The position numbers and the translations under genes are program-made. The notes beneath the pieces are model-generated. The model was not told where the DNA came from, made no database searches, and was given only the letters and a program-made list of their open reading frames with translations. From Limnomonas spitsbergensis (Eukaryota > Chlorophyta > Chlorophyceae > Chlamydomonadales), in NCBI GenBank assembly GCA_037349105.1, contig JAYJMM010000032.1, positions 2,074,501-2,138,500 on the forward strand: a stretch of 64,000 nt of DNA, given 5' to 3'. Position 1 is the stretch's first letter; each line of letters opens with the position of its first letter. Shown here one piece after another: positions 23,401-34,745 of the stretch.

Positions 23401-26400
23401 GTGACGTGGCCAGGAGGTGTCTGGAATATAGCTTGTACCTCAAAATGGATGGATCACTGGAGTAGCTTGAGCCTCATTGTCGGACTGCTTGCATTCCGTC
23501 CAGGAGGCATCAACAATGAATGCCAGAAGACAAAAAAATAGATTCCGCCGGAAACAAAAAATAATTAAGCCCGCTGTAAACCAAAAATGAAAAATTAAAG
23601 TACCCGCAAACAAATCAATCCAAGCGGCACCTGTCAACAAAGGAAATAAAGGAATACCCGCACACACACAAAAAACGTAACGCACATGGACTGGCCGGGG
23701 GGTGGTTTCACCTGTCTCCATACGGAAGCAAAGTCAATTGCTTTGAAAACAAATTCAATCTGCAGACCAGCATTAGTGGATTTGTCAAGACAAATCGTCT
23801 AGCAAGTTAGTTAGTTAGTTAGTTAGTTAGTACTAGCTAACAAATTAGTAAGTACCGTACCAGGGCTCATAATTAAGCAAACGGTACCAAGTTGTCTCTC
23901 AGTATTGGCAGCGCAGGCTATACGGATACCAGTCTCACCGCTAAAAACAATTAAATAGGAAACCGTATAAATCAACCCTGGTTCACCCTGCCTGCGATGT
24001 GATTTACATGGCCCTCTACTTTGGACAAGCTGAGGGATCCAGCCCATCTACTTCTCACCGTTGAACTCCCCCAATTTATTGAAAGCTCCCGTGGAGCACT
24101 GGGTGGTAGCGCGGCCGGCCGTGAAGGGCAACAACTGCTTAAACAGGATGTCGCAGTCCGTGACCTGTGTGTGCGGGGGGGCAGAATTTAGGGTTTAGGT
24201 CAATTATTGAATAGTTACATGAGGAAGATAGTCGCATTAGGGTTTCCAGGCTTTGTACATTCCGCAGTCCGTTTAGCACAAGGGGGTCCTACCGTCCTAC
24301 CAGTAAGGTGTGAATGGTTCACACATATGGTGTGAAGGAGTTCACACATATAAGCCGTGAGGGGTCCACACATGTCAGGCGCTGCAAGCTGGTGTTGAGG
24401 TAAGGCTCAGCCGGGACAGGGTTTGGCATTCAGGGCTGGGAATCCAGAATATCATTTTGCAAAAAGTCCTACAATGTGTGTCAAGAGGAGTGTCAGTGTC
24501 TATAGGTTAAACATGGATCTTTTGACAAGGGCAAGAAAACGAGTGAGGATGTCACACTGGAAACCAGGCTGGTAACAAGAGTGACATTGTGTGTCAAGTC
24601 TACACAGCGCAGTGTGCTTGAGTCTATATGAGTTGTCAGGACTTCAGGACTTTGGAACTTTTCAGGACTTTGTGTTGGAATCCTATTGCAGCAGAGGCCT
24701 CTGTTTTGGCCAAGCAAAAATAAGATTCCGAGATTCCGCTGCCTGATGTTTTATTCATTATTTTGTTCTTTTGCACTTTAGAAAATAATCCCATGAAGAT
24801 TATGCTCTGTCAGTTCATACAGCCTGTGCATCCTCCCATCCAATTGGACCGGTAAATATTAAAATATATGAAGCAGGGAGAGCATCATGGGGCTAAGTCG
24901 TAACCGGGTTCCACTAGAAAAAAACATATATAAAAACACATCTAAAAATACCGGTAACCACCCTAACTGCAACAGCTTGTCTGTTTTGAGTGATGGCAGT
25001 CACCCTCCTTTCTTGGGCTCTCATCTTTTCCGGTATGTATTCACGCAGCCCAGCCATTTCTGTAAATATACAGCCCAAGGCAGATGCCTTGGACAAGCCG
25101 TGACAGCCGCAGTGGGTGTTTCATGCATGCCCCCCAGCTCGCTCTGCTCTTCAGCCACGCGGACGCGAGGGCCTCAAGCCACCTTCCACACCTGATCAAA
25201 CGTCTTGCTCGGGTGAGGGTAAGGGTTGAGGGCTCAGGGTTTTATACCCAAACCCTTAACCCTTCCGCACCTGATCAAACGTCTTGCTCGGGTGAGGGTT
25301 AAGGGTTAAGGGTTAAGGGTTAAGGGTTAAGGGTTTTATACCCAAACCCCTAAAATCTTCCACACCTGATCAAACGTCTTGCTCAGGTGAGGGTTAAGGG
25401 TTAAGGGTTTATACCCAAACCCCGAAACCCTTAGACACCTGCAGGGAACTGGGAGCCGATCGGGTTCCGAGCCCAGAACTGCCGTGGCAAAAAAAACCGG
25501 GCTCAGTAAAACCATGGTCTCGGCGCAAGCCAAGGCCAGACGACCCTTTTCAGACACGTGGCTCGGCATAGCCGAGTAGATTTTAATGGCAGCTCGGCAA
25601 CTCGGCTTGTCAGCTTTAGCGACAATGTCGATATAGCTCGTGCACTCTGAAAGAATGTGGAAAGTTTCAATAAAGGGAAGTAATGTGGGTAACAAGGAAA
25701 AGAAAACAAAGAAATATAGGGAAGAAAATCTACCGTATAGGATGCCTCGCCTGGCGGTTAAGGAGGGTCGTCACGGGGTACCGGACAATAATGTGCAGGG
25801 GAGTTTTCCAGATGCGTGTTTTGGATCCATTTCAAGCGGTATGCCAGCTCAGCTCGGGTTTCTCCCTCGTCGCTGGACGGATGTCATGTCCGCATGGCAT
25901 CCGTCCCGACATAGCAACTCGGTTATATGCGAGTTGCTATGTCGGGACATGTTGCATCCATGTGTATCGGCAGCTAGCTTTCTTTCTTTGCCATCGACAG
26001 GTACGGTATTCAGGGTCGTTTTGTAAAAATAACGAAATCAGCGTCCCGCACTTTTTCATACTTTCCAGTCCCGAAAAAACCCGAGCTCAGATTAACGTCG
26101 GGTCGGCTTAAGCCGACGAAAACAAACTAGGGGTTCGGCTGAACCCGAGCAAAATGAAAAGGTCCCCCAAGACCCTGGACACCTGATGAAACGTCTTGCT
26201 CGGGTGAGGGTTCAGGGTTTTACCCAAACCTCTAAACCCTTCCGCACCTAGTCAAACGTTATGCTCGGGTGAGGGTTCAGGGTTCAGGGTTTTTACCCAA
26301 ACCCCTAAACCCTTCCGCACCTAGTCAAACATTATGCTCGGGTTAGGGTTCAGGGTTCAGGGTTTATACCCAAACCCCGAAACCCTTACACACCTAGTCA

Positions 26401-29400
26401 AACGTTATGCTCGGGTTAGGGTTCAGGGTTCAGGGTTTATACCCAAACCCCAAAACCCTTACACACCTGGTCAAACGTCTTGCTCGGGGACGTGAAAGAA
26501 ATCTCGTTCGTGAGGCCGACGATGGGGCTTGGAGGGGGAGATGAGGGAAGTGCGGGCGGCGGGTTGACGGCTAGAGGTACCCCCTCGGGTGGCGTGGGCG
26601 GGGCCGGCGGCAGTGGCGGTCCAGGTGGCGGTGGCGGCCCTGGGTTGGGAGGGGGCAGTGATGGCAGCACAGAGGCGATGGATGTGTTGACGCACCCGGA
26701 GGGGCTGAGGTACCTGTTCACACCCATAGCCAGCTTGAAACCGGTGGTGTCAAAGGCGGGGGCGAGCGGGCCGCAGGTGCCGTCAGCCGGCATGTAGGCG
26801 GCGGCGTTGGCGGTGATGGAGTAGTAGATTCCAACGCCTTCTCCAGACAGGTCCATTGTCGGGCAGCTGTTGGGTATGTTATTGAGGCAGCGACAGCCGG
26901 ACGGCCATATTTCCGAGGGGATGATGTTTCTGCGCACAAGTGGAAGAGTGAGGGAAAGGTGAAGGAAGAGGGGGGGGGTGACGATCCTACACACAAGCGG
27001 AAGAGTGGGGCGAGAGTGGGGAAAGAGTGGGGGGACGATGTCCTTTGTGAAGGGCGTGTGTTTGGGGGGGGGAGGAGGAGCAGTGCACACGCGAGGAAGA
27101 TTGGTGTACAAGCAATAGTTTAAAGTTCATAATGTGTGTGTGTATGGGGGGGGGGGGGTGCATGTGTGTGTGCATGTGCACATGTGTGTCTGTTTGTATG
27201 TGCACAGATGACACAAGAGTGTGGATAATGGGGGGCAGTGGGAGGAAGGTAAAGGGTAGGTGCATGTTTATGGTGCCCATGTGGCTTATGCCCAATCTGC
27301 GATTTCCCCTCCCTCTCATGCCCTTTGGAGGAAAAGCAACATTTGTTTCTTTCAAACCGGGTAATTACAAGGCATTCTGCACCTTTGGTTCGATACCAAG
27401 ATAAGCGGGCATGCCGAACTCAACAGGAGAATTGTTCTGGGTTGGTTTCAGACCAACAGACACGATTGATGCCAGACCCCTAGATCCAAGGCAGAAGTCA
27501 ATTGGGGCCAGACCCCAAGAACCAAGGCATGGGTCAAATCAGATATGAACCCAAGATCCAAGGCAAGAGTCAATTCAGATTTAAGCCTAGATCCAAGGCT
27601 GGCTTCAATTCAGGCTTACAAGTTTTAGGGAAAAAGCCAATTCACATTAAAACCCTAAATCAAGGCAGGAGTAAATCCAGCCCTGAACCCTAGATCCAAG
27701 GCAGAAGTCAATTAAGGCCGAAAACCTACATCCAAAGCAGGAGTCAATTCAGCCATGCATGACCTATATGTTGCATTGTCATACCTAAACGTCGCATGAT
27801 CATAACTAGATGCTGCAGCACCGTACCTAGATGTTGCAGGGTTGCAGACCTTTGCCAGGTTGATCGCCACAGTGATGCAGGAATAGATTCTAGTGTTGAG
27901 TGGGTTTAGCCGACCATCTGCGGTACAAGGGTTTGCAGGTTAGTACAAGAGTCTGCGGGCTAGTACAAGGGTCTGCAGCTTAGTACACGAGTTTTCGGGT
28001 TAGTACAAGGGTTTGCAGGTCAAGGCTTCAATGCCTAGGTTCAGAGGAGTATACCGTTAGGGGCTAGGTGCTTGGAGTGTTAAGCTGAATGAACAGCCTG
28101 TTTTCCAGAGGACATAGAGCACATTTAAAACATCCCAACATCGGCCGTGGGGGCCGTGGGCGCAGCAAAGGCCCTACAGCTTGAGTCACCGGCAATGGGC
28201 GGGTTCATATTCATACCCCATCCGCCTTATTCTGACCCTATCCGCACAGTGGTGGCTGCCATGCGGCCTCCCAAATGATGTCAGGACTAGGGTTTGGGGT
28301 TAAGAGCCAGAGCCACTGAAACGAAGTACTGGTGGTCAAGCATGTGGGGAGACTGGAGAGCAGTGCTGCTCCCTTACTAATGCGCAGATGCCATACATTG
28401 AAGTTTAATTAAAATCAGCAGTATTTCGCACCCAAACCTAATAAGGAACTGAACAGAGCATGGAATTCAAACATGCTAGATTCAATGCTCTGAAGGCACT
28501 GCCTCGCCGTTCGAAAAAGGCAGTTCCTTGGATGACTAAATTGCACAGTCACAACCCTAATGAACGCTTATGCCAAACAACCCAGAGTAGACCCCTGCCT
28601 AGATCCCTGCCTAGGTCTGTGTTAGGCCCTTGAGTAGATCCCTGAATAGATCCCCGAGTAGATCCCTACAGTGATTCCTGGATAGATCCCTGAGGAGATC
28701 CCTGAATAGATCCTTTAACAGATCCCTGATTAGAAACCTTCACACATCTTTGAATATACAAGCAAGTAGGTCCCTTCGTATATCTGTGAGTTTGAACCCA
28801 CCTGCATCTGAGGCGTATGGGAAGTACGTGTAGGCTGCCGAGATGTTTGATGAGTAATTTGTGGAGAGCCCGATGTTGATCATGTTGGTGATGTTAGGCT
28901 GCAGGTAAGGCTGGACTGTCAGGCCTGTCAACGTAAGTGTGAACCACAAGAGGTTGTCGTAGCCTCGCCACACTTGGTACGTGCCTGAGAAGCAAGGGCC
29001 GGGGTCAGGGGGGTCAGATGAAGGGGTGTGTCTAGAAAGTCAATTACTTGTTTCAGTCATTTGATGGAATTCGAAGGATTGAGAGTGGGTACACGGATTT
29101 TGAATCAGATTTAATTATAGATTGGTCATTGGTAGCTTAGACCTGAATAGCACAACAGCACAAAAACTCGATAATCATCCCCACACCCTCCAACCCGTAG
29201 ATTTGAATTGACTCCCCTACTCCCAATTGCTTGTCTCTTTCCATGCCACCCAAAGAGAAAATAAAGGCACAAGCCCCGCCCAAATCATTCATATTGAAGA
29301 AAAGAAAGAATTTATAAAGAAAACCACATGCCCCTGATCACACATCGTAATGCACAAAACCATCCTCGTGCAAACCCCATGCATCATGCACCACACACCC

Positions 29401-32224
29401 TCATGTACCACACCCTCCACCCTCATGCACCACACCCTCCACCCTCATGCACCACACCCTCCACCCTCATGCACCACACCCTCCACCCCCATGCACCACA
29501 CCAGCCACCCTCATGCACCACACCCTCCACCCTCATGTACTACACCCCACCCTCATGCACCATGCACCCCACCCTCATGCACCACACCCTCCACCCTCAT
29601 GCATGACTCCCTCCACCCTCATGTACTACACCCCACCCTCATGCACCACACCCTCCACCCTCATGCACCACACACTCCACCCTCATGCACCACACCCTCC
29701 ACCCGCATGCACCACACCATGCATCCTCATGTACCACACCCTCCACCCTCATGTACTACACCCCACCCTCATGCACCACACCCTCCACCCTCATGCACCA
29801 CACCCTCCACCCTCATGTACTACACCCCACCCTCATGCACCATGCACCCCACCCTCATGCACCACACCCTCCACCCTCATGCACCACACCCTCCACCCTT
29901 ATGTACTACACCCCACCCTCATGCACCACACCCTCCACCCTCATGCACCACACCCTCCAACCTCATGCATGACACACCCAACCATCATGCACCATACACC
30001 CCACCCTCATGCACCACACACCCAACTATCATGCACCACACACCCCACCCTCATGCACCACATACCCCCTCCCCTCATGCACCACACACCCAACCCTCAT
30101 GCACCATGCACCCCACCCATATGCATCACCTACCCCACCCTCATGCACCACACACCCTATCATCATACATGACACACCCCACCCTCATGCACCACACACC
30201 CCTACCTCATGCACCACACCACACCCTCATGCACCACACCCTCCACCCGCATGCACCACACCCTCCACCCTCATGCACCACACCCTCCACCCTCATGTAC
30301 TACACCCCACCCTCATGCACCACACCCTCAACCCTCATGCACCACACCCTCCACCCTCATGTACTACGCCCCACCCTCATGCACCACACCCTCCATCCTC
30401 ATGCACCACACCCTCCACCCTCATGTACTACACCCCACCCTCATGCACCACACCCTCCAACCTCATGCATGACACACCCAACCATCATGCACCATGCACC
30501 CCACCCTCATGCACCACACGCCCAACTATCATGCACCACACACCCTAACCTCATGCACCACATACCCCCTCCCCTCATGCACCACACACCCAACCCTCAT
30601 GCACCATGCACCCCACCCATATGCATCACCTACCCCACCCTCATGCACCACACACCCTATCATCATACATGACACACCCCACCCTCATGCACCACACACC
30701 CCTACCTCATGCACCACACCACACCCTCATGCACCACTCACCGTATCTTTGCGTAGTTCCCTGCAGGATGAGACCACCAAACTGAGAGAAGCTGTTGGTG
30801 GTTCCCGAATATGCATTGCAAGCTACCCGCCATGCTGCGGTGTTGAACGGGTAATTCAATGTGCCAGTCCCTGGGATGATGCAGTAGTTCGAATTATCCC
30901 ACCAGTAGTCCACAGTCTGTTAAACAATGGAGCGAAGGTGGAAGGGTGGAGTAATGCAGTGAGTGAAGTAAGGCTAGGGTGCAAGGACAGGGGAAGGGGA
31001 AGGGGCAAGGGCAAGGCCGAGGCCGGGGTGGGAATAATCGTGGGCTTGATGGTCATGGGAAATTTCATGTATTACCCTCCCAATGCATGCTCCTCTCCAG
31101 AAGGGTGCAATGTCTCATCTTGATGTCCTAGGCGTGGATTTTAGCAATGTCCAGGATACGAAAAACGGGATTGCTTTCCCACGAATGGCAGGATATCCAC
31201 CAGAGGGTCAGCAAGCCGTGTTGGCCTGGTAGTTCGAACCCGACGAATCCGTGGGCCCTTGGGCCCATGGCACGAGGAACCCTTATATAGGCTAGCAGCT
31301 GCTACGGCAGCGAGCAGTTTAAAACCGTCATAACAACGGATCGCTTGCGTAAGAGAGACAAAGAGATGCATGCGTCAGGCGTACCAGTGCCGTCCGACAG
31401 CGTCAATCCTCGCTGCACATGCCCCGCCTCATACAGATCTGCACGATAACGCATGCCGTGCCCGGGCCCCTTTGCCTCTGAGCTGGACAGCACATTTTCG
31501 ATGAACCGCTGCCAACATCTTTCGATGCATTCAAAGGAATGGGATACATGCGGAGCATGGATACGGGAGGTGCACGGCTGGTGCGCTAGTAGTTAACAAT
31601 CGCTCATGTGCGTGTTTGCCTCGTTGTCTTGTCGATGGTGCCACTCGTCCAGCGCGATCATGTGATCACTACAAAGTTCAGTTTTTTCTAAACCCATGCC
31701 ATCGCCCTCCTGTGTTATGCCGCCTCGGCATGCACGTGCTGACGTTTTGCAGCGAGCAGCAGTGGCTGCATCAGTCCTGATTTCCAGCAACATCTCATCT
31801 ACCCCTAGAAGCCGAGCTGTGCTCGCGAGCAATCACACATATGCCTCATTTTCATGAACTGGCTTGCGCGTAGTAGGTATGAAGGGGGGTGCATGACACC
31901 TCTATTTCCATACCCAGAACAGAAGTATACGGGGGGGGAGCCGACCCCCTCGTGTCCTGGCTCCCCACCTGCCTCACTGCCCCCTCACCCTCTCCCCTGG
32001 ACACGCACCGGGCAGGAGTTAATGCCACCAGTGACGTTGCAAATCGTTGCGTTGGGACTGTACGTGCACCATGTGGAGTTGGAGGCAACGTCGCCGATGA
32101 GCAACGCTGTCATGAGCATCAGAAGCGACAGCAGGGCATCTCCTCTCAGTCGCAAATGCGCTTCTTGCCTCATGGATCTCCCCATAGCCTCCGTTATGTG
32201 ATGAAACGCAACCGTGCGACGCAA
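17430..32224 (-). CDS. secreted modular glycoprotein with three Ser/Pro-rich linkers (pherophorin-like architecture)
   Basis: Thirteen exons, minus strand: 32224-32009, 30916-30742, 28984-28802, 27917-27827, 26929-26467, 24164-24059, 23302-22707, 21515-21069, 20365-20153, 19431-19363, 19290-19278, 19029-18976, 17542-17430. All phases agree; 912 aa. A hydrophobic signal segment ([19 protein letters not shown]) ends near residue 48; the start may instead be the Met at 32173. Cys-rich globular segments alternate with Pro linkers at about 312-357, 501-551 and 684-742 ([11 protein letters not shown] type, likely hydroxylated and O-glycosylated). After each linker comes a similar module: a beta-like segment, then (T/N)DC or NDKC, then a helix ([39 protein letters not shown]). 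Many NxS/T sites support secretion. It resembles chlorophyte wall proteins, but I do not see a textbook pherophorin domain, so the family is not assigned. Exon 11 is only 13 bp. Exons 10-13 are the least certain. Confidence 0.83.
17700..17832. repeat. 52-bp repeat, 2.5 copies
   Basis: The unit is ctcctggatccaaactaaca, then gtgacgagaaatagtcac, then acctgca. It lies in the last intron of the glycoprotein gene. Confidence 0.9.
17962..17996. repeat. ATTAACT microsatellite
   Basis: Four to five attaact units in the last intron of the glycoprotein gene. Confidence 0.85.
18545..18591. repeat. 24-bp direct duplication
   Basis: gttaaccatattagtcttac occurs twice in succession. Confidence 0.85.
18737..18885 (-). 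other. orphan coding-like frame inside glycoprotein intron 12
   Basis: A stop-bounded minus-strand frame of about 60 codons without a Met contains [20 protein letters not shown] and then [17 protein letters not shown] followed by gtaagt. The composition is strongly protein-like (Lys, Trp, Tyr, Glu). It does not phase with the flanking exons. Possibly a relic of a transposon gene; family not recognised. Confidence 0.35.
20590..20876. repeat. 39-bp minisatellite, about 7 copies, glycoprotein intron 8
   Basis: The unit comprises actggcacccgtactggcac plus agtactggcacctgtcggt. Open frames on both strands are repeat artefacts. Confidence 0.95.
21530..22075. repeat. 14-bp minisatellite (gggatcagggttaa), about 38 copies
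   Basis: Telomere-like 14-mers fill the end of intron 7 right up to the exon 8 acceptor. On the minus strand the acceptor (aaccctgatcgtccag) begins as one more array unit, so the intron end itself appears to belong to the array. Confidence 0.95.
23802..23832. repeat. GTTA tetranucleotide microsatellite
   Basis: About seven agtt/gtta units in glycoprotein intron 6. Confidence 0.9.
25186..25440. repeat. copies of glycoprotein exon 5 edge within telomere-like repeats, left block
   Basis: cacctgatcaaacgtcttgc recurs at about 25190, 25266 and 25362, each followed by gggttaa runs and acccaaacccc. On the minus strand each copy reads as the end of exon 5 (agcaagacgtttgaycag) followed by gtgtgg or gtgcgg, i.e. 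the exon edge plus a donor. Confidence 0.92.
25441..26168. mobile_element. about 0.7-kb insertion splitting the exon-edge array; unclassified
   Basis: Unlike its flanks, this block is not telomere-like and separates two parts of the same array. Its ends carry loosely inverted words (gatcgggttccgagcc on the left; ggttcggctgaacccgagc on the right), and it contains a long central hairpin. A non-autonomous DNA element is the likeliest reading. No coding capacity is recognised. Confidence 0.5.
25903..25948. repeat. perfect 19-bp hairpin
   Basis: The arms gtcccgacatagcaactcg (25903-25921) and its exact complement (25930-25948) flank an 8-bp loop. A second, imperfect hairpin (ggatgtcatg...catggcatcc) precedes it at 25879-25902. 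Confidence 0.95.
26169..26466. repeat. copies of glycoprotein exon 5 edge within telomere-like repeats, right block
   Basis: Four copies of cacct(a/g)gtcaaacgt(c)ttgctcggg with intervening gggttcagggtt and acccaaaccc lie at about 26188, 26243, 26315 and 26389, leading directly into the true exon 5 end at 26467. Confidence 0.93.
27125..27205. repeat. TG-rich microsatellite with a G-run
   Basis: tgtgtgtgtatgg, then a run of about 11 G, then catgtgtgtgtgc words, in glycoprotein intron 4. Confidence 0.85.
27470..27745. repeat. about 45-bp diverged repeat, 6 copies, glycoprotein intron 4
   Basis: Units share agatccaaggcagaagtcaa followed by ttcaggcc-type sequence. Confidence 0.8.
27918..28025 (-). 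repeat. about 28-bp array of branchpoint plus acceptor-like units
   Basis: On the minus strand the units read ctgcaaacccttgtactaac and end immediately before the true exon 4 acceptor (cccttgtaccgcag). Two units carry a perfect TACTAAC branchpoint consensus and two carry one-base variants. Confidence 0.85.
28595..28745. repeat. about 18-bp repeat (agatccctgaat), about 8 units
   Basis: Short imperfect units in glycoprotein intron 3, about 60 bp from the exon 3 donor. Confidence 0.85.
29390..30735. repeat. about 20-22-bp minisatellite, about 60 units, glycoprotein intron 2
   Basis: Units of catgcaccacaccctccacc and shorter variants, with a second-order repeat: blocks at about 29930-30210 and 30440-30720 are nearly identical. 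The array ends 6 bp from the exon 2 donor (30741). The long His/Pro/Thr open frames on the plus strand are artefacts. Confidence 0.97.
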
Positions 32225-32979
32225 GGTGTTCCTTATTGCGTATTAGAACGAGGTTACTCTACTGTGTCGTCCTCCTAAAGCGTGTTGCAACTCATCGGCC
32301 CCAAATTCTGCAACAGTATCGTGTGGCCAGAAACTTGAAAGCGATGCAGTCTTGCCAAGGGGCACGAACCAATGGTAAAAGGTTGGTGCGGGGTGTTGGC
32401 AGTGCAGCTGCTTGGAAGTGAGACAGATGTACTACTGGACCATGAATGGCAGCGAGTCGAACCGCCGGGACAGCAACAATAATGTGTGAACGCATCAAGA
32501 AATGTACGACTGAGGTTGGGGCGAACCGGTGTTGCTGCCACAAGACGACTGATGCATCAAAGAGGGGCTGCGGCGACACTAATCTGATATCGTGATTCCT
32601 TGTGGTGTTGTTGTTCGCAATCCTTTGTTTGTTTCAGGATGCTTTCAGAGGCCGGGTCTGTCTGCAGGCTGTTGCAGCACTCAGTACAATGAACCAGGCT
32701 GGTCGCATGAGTCACTTTGGTCAAGACACTCCTTCACCAACTTAGAGGGGACCCGCTTCTTCATTATAGTTGTCTTTTCCAATTGTGAGGGAGTTGTAGT
32801 AGGGCATATACTAAAACAGGGTACCGGTAAACCAGCCCAACTTCCGTACGCCAGTAACATCGAAGCAACATCCACAGCAATTACGAGTATCGCTAGCAGC
32901 GGCGACGTAGTGCCCTCGGTGTGCTTACCCCTGTGATGCGAGATCGAATGTTTCAGGCGCCATTCTCTTTCATTCGCCA
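32225..32979. other. 5' flank of the glycoprotein gene; no gene assigned
   Basis: Presumed promoter and 5' UTR of the minus-strand glycoprotein gene. A minus-strand open frame at 32980-32681 contains a hydrophobic stretch (PLLAILVIAVDVASMLLAYG) that could be a membrane segment, but it is unsupported by splice or homology evidence. Confidence 0.35.
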
Positions 32980-33542
32980 ATGACCAAATACTATGAAACC
33001 GTACCAGTGTTTATTTTAGTGTGCACCACGCACAGCACCAGCGGCGACAACATCAGCAGACACAAAAACACAGAGCGGCAAGCAGCAGCCCCGGCGGCTG
33101 CACCATCATGCGGTGCTGGCAACAGCGTGGGTACCAGCGGCACTGCGCTGCCCGCCATGCAGGACAGCAGGGATTCCAGTTTTGTCATATCCGGCCTACC
33201 AGAGGGTGGTTTGGGGGAGGACTGTGCGGTTCAGGTCTGTGAGACAGTAGTGTGCAAGCTCATGGGCATCACTATCAATGTCAGGAGTGCCGACCGCATG
33301 GGCAAGCCGGATCCCAACGGCAAGTTATTGCGGAAGATCAAGGTCCGCGTGGACAATCGCAGCGAGGCCGAGAGCATAGTGTACATGAGGATTCAGTTGG
33401 CAGGCAAGGGTGTCCCCATCTGGGATGATATGTCCCCTGCAGAGCTGTCAGCACGGCATGAGCTCTGGCTGAGGAGATGAAGTCCAGGGCGTTTTTCACA
33501 CGTGCTCGGCTCTTTGTCGATGGGGTGGAGGTGGCCGCATGA
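32980..33542 (+). pseudogene. retrotransposon ORF1-like (RRM-type) fragment, frameshifted
   Basis: The frame reads SSFVISGLPEGGLGEDC, then a helix (VCKLMGITI), an ADRMGKPDPNGKLLRKIKVRV strand block starting near residue 104, then PIWDDMSPAELSARHELWL. This layout (V.G(L/I)PE, R.G, P(I/L)KV, DD.(S/T)P....R..L) is typical of ORF1/gag-like proteins of LINE-type elements. The frame stops at 33480. The expected continuation (RAFFTRARLFVDGVEV) lies in the next frame to 33542, so a frameshift has broken it. No reverse transcriptase follows. It sits back to back with the glycoprotein gene. Confidence 0.65.
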
Positions 33543-34690
33543 GTTTTGCTCTCATTTGTCAGTTTAAGGGGGAGATTTGCGGGAGAGTTGACTAACAGTC
33601 CTTGATGGGAAGACTGTCCCCTTGATTAGCACCATTCCTTTCTCTGGTCTCCATATGTTTGTATCATTGTTTCTAGATTACTTATGCAACATTGAAATCG
33701 CTCACTTACAGAAGTTTCACACCCGGTACAGCGGTACTCATCTCAATGATTTATACTACTCAGTTCAAACTGTTTAAACACTTTACTCAGTTTAGTTACG
33801 CATCACATAGTGCCTCACCCAGTTCACAATTTTTTAAAAACACTTAATCTCATTGAAGTGTCGCTCTCGCATCACACAGTTTTTACACAGACTTATACAA
33901 TTTCGCTTAGATCTTCTTCTTTCCTTCTTAATTTTCCTAGGAGGCGTCCAACAGAACTCTTTTGCACCCACGTCATGTTCTATGGCTGGGGCTGATCTTC
34001 TGCACTATGGGGTTCATTCCCACGCTACTGCTCAGTGGTTGTAAAAACTTCACAATACTTCACTTCACCTGAAGCAGAAAGCCGGGTGGCCACAAGTGGG
34101 CGAACCACTGGGCCCCGGGGGAACACACTTTTTTCAAAAAACGTGTTTGGTTGTCGTGTGGCCGGAGGCCCGAGCAGCAGCCAGCAAGGCTTGTTGCACC
34201 TGCCCCTACTTCCGTAAGCCGCTCACCACACATGGTGTAGCTGAATTATATCTGAAGCGCGCTCAAATAAGCATTGCACAGTCCAGCAAGTCATGGCCTG
34301 CTGAGCCAAGGCTCAATTGCTCAATGGATATGTACCGGAACTAGCCATAACTTCAAGCAGCCATGCCACTGCTACGAGTTTCGGAATTTATGGAAGTCAG
34401 TGGGAAAGGTGCTGGGCAGATCTGGTAGCTCACTGACTTCCAGAACCTCTAAAAGTCGTGGCGCAAGTTGTTGCATATCCAGTACCGGCGTGTACCATCC
34501 ATTTAGCGGCTGGTGCCCGGTACCAGATTACCGGTACCTATGATATAAGAGGGACTAGGAGGGGCAAAGACACTTTGGGCTGCCTTTTCCTTTTTGGGGG
34601 GGGGAGGGGGGTATTTCTTTCTCCTTTTTGTTCTTCTCCATTCCCTCTTACCTTACTCAGTCCCTTTTCTTTTCTCCCAACGGGATAGTT

Positions 34691-34745
34691 GGCGCCCACG
34701 CGGCCGAGCCCTTTTGAGCAGGGCCCAGAGACGTAATGTCATGCT
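34691..34745 (+). repeat. dispersed repeat family A
   Basis: ggcgcccacgcggccgagcc, then ttttgagcagggcccagag, then acgtaatgtca, preceded by a C/T-rich leader. Confidence 0.85.

Noticed and set aside
22668..23465. 265-codon Gly/Arg-rich plus-strand frame
   Set aside because: It is the antisense of a Ser/Pro linker exon that has matching splice phases and signal-peptide context on the minus strand.
29350..30735. Open frames up to 440 codons rich in His, Pro and Thr on the plus strand
   Set aside because: They are read straight through an intronic minisatellite in several frames at once, antisense to the spliced glycoprotein gene.
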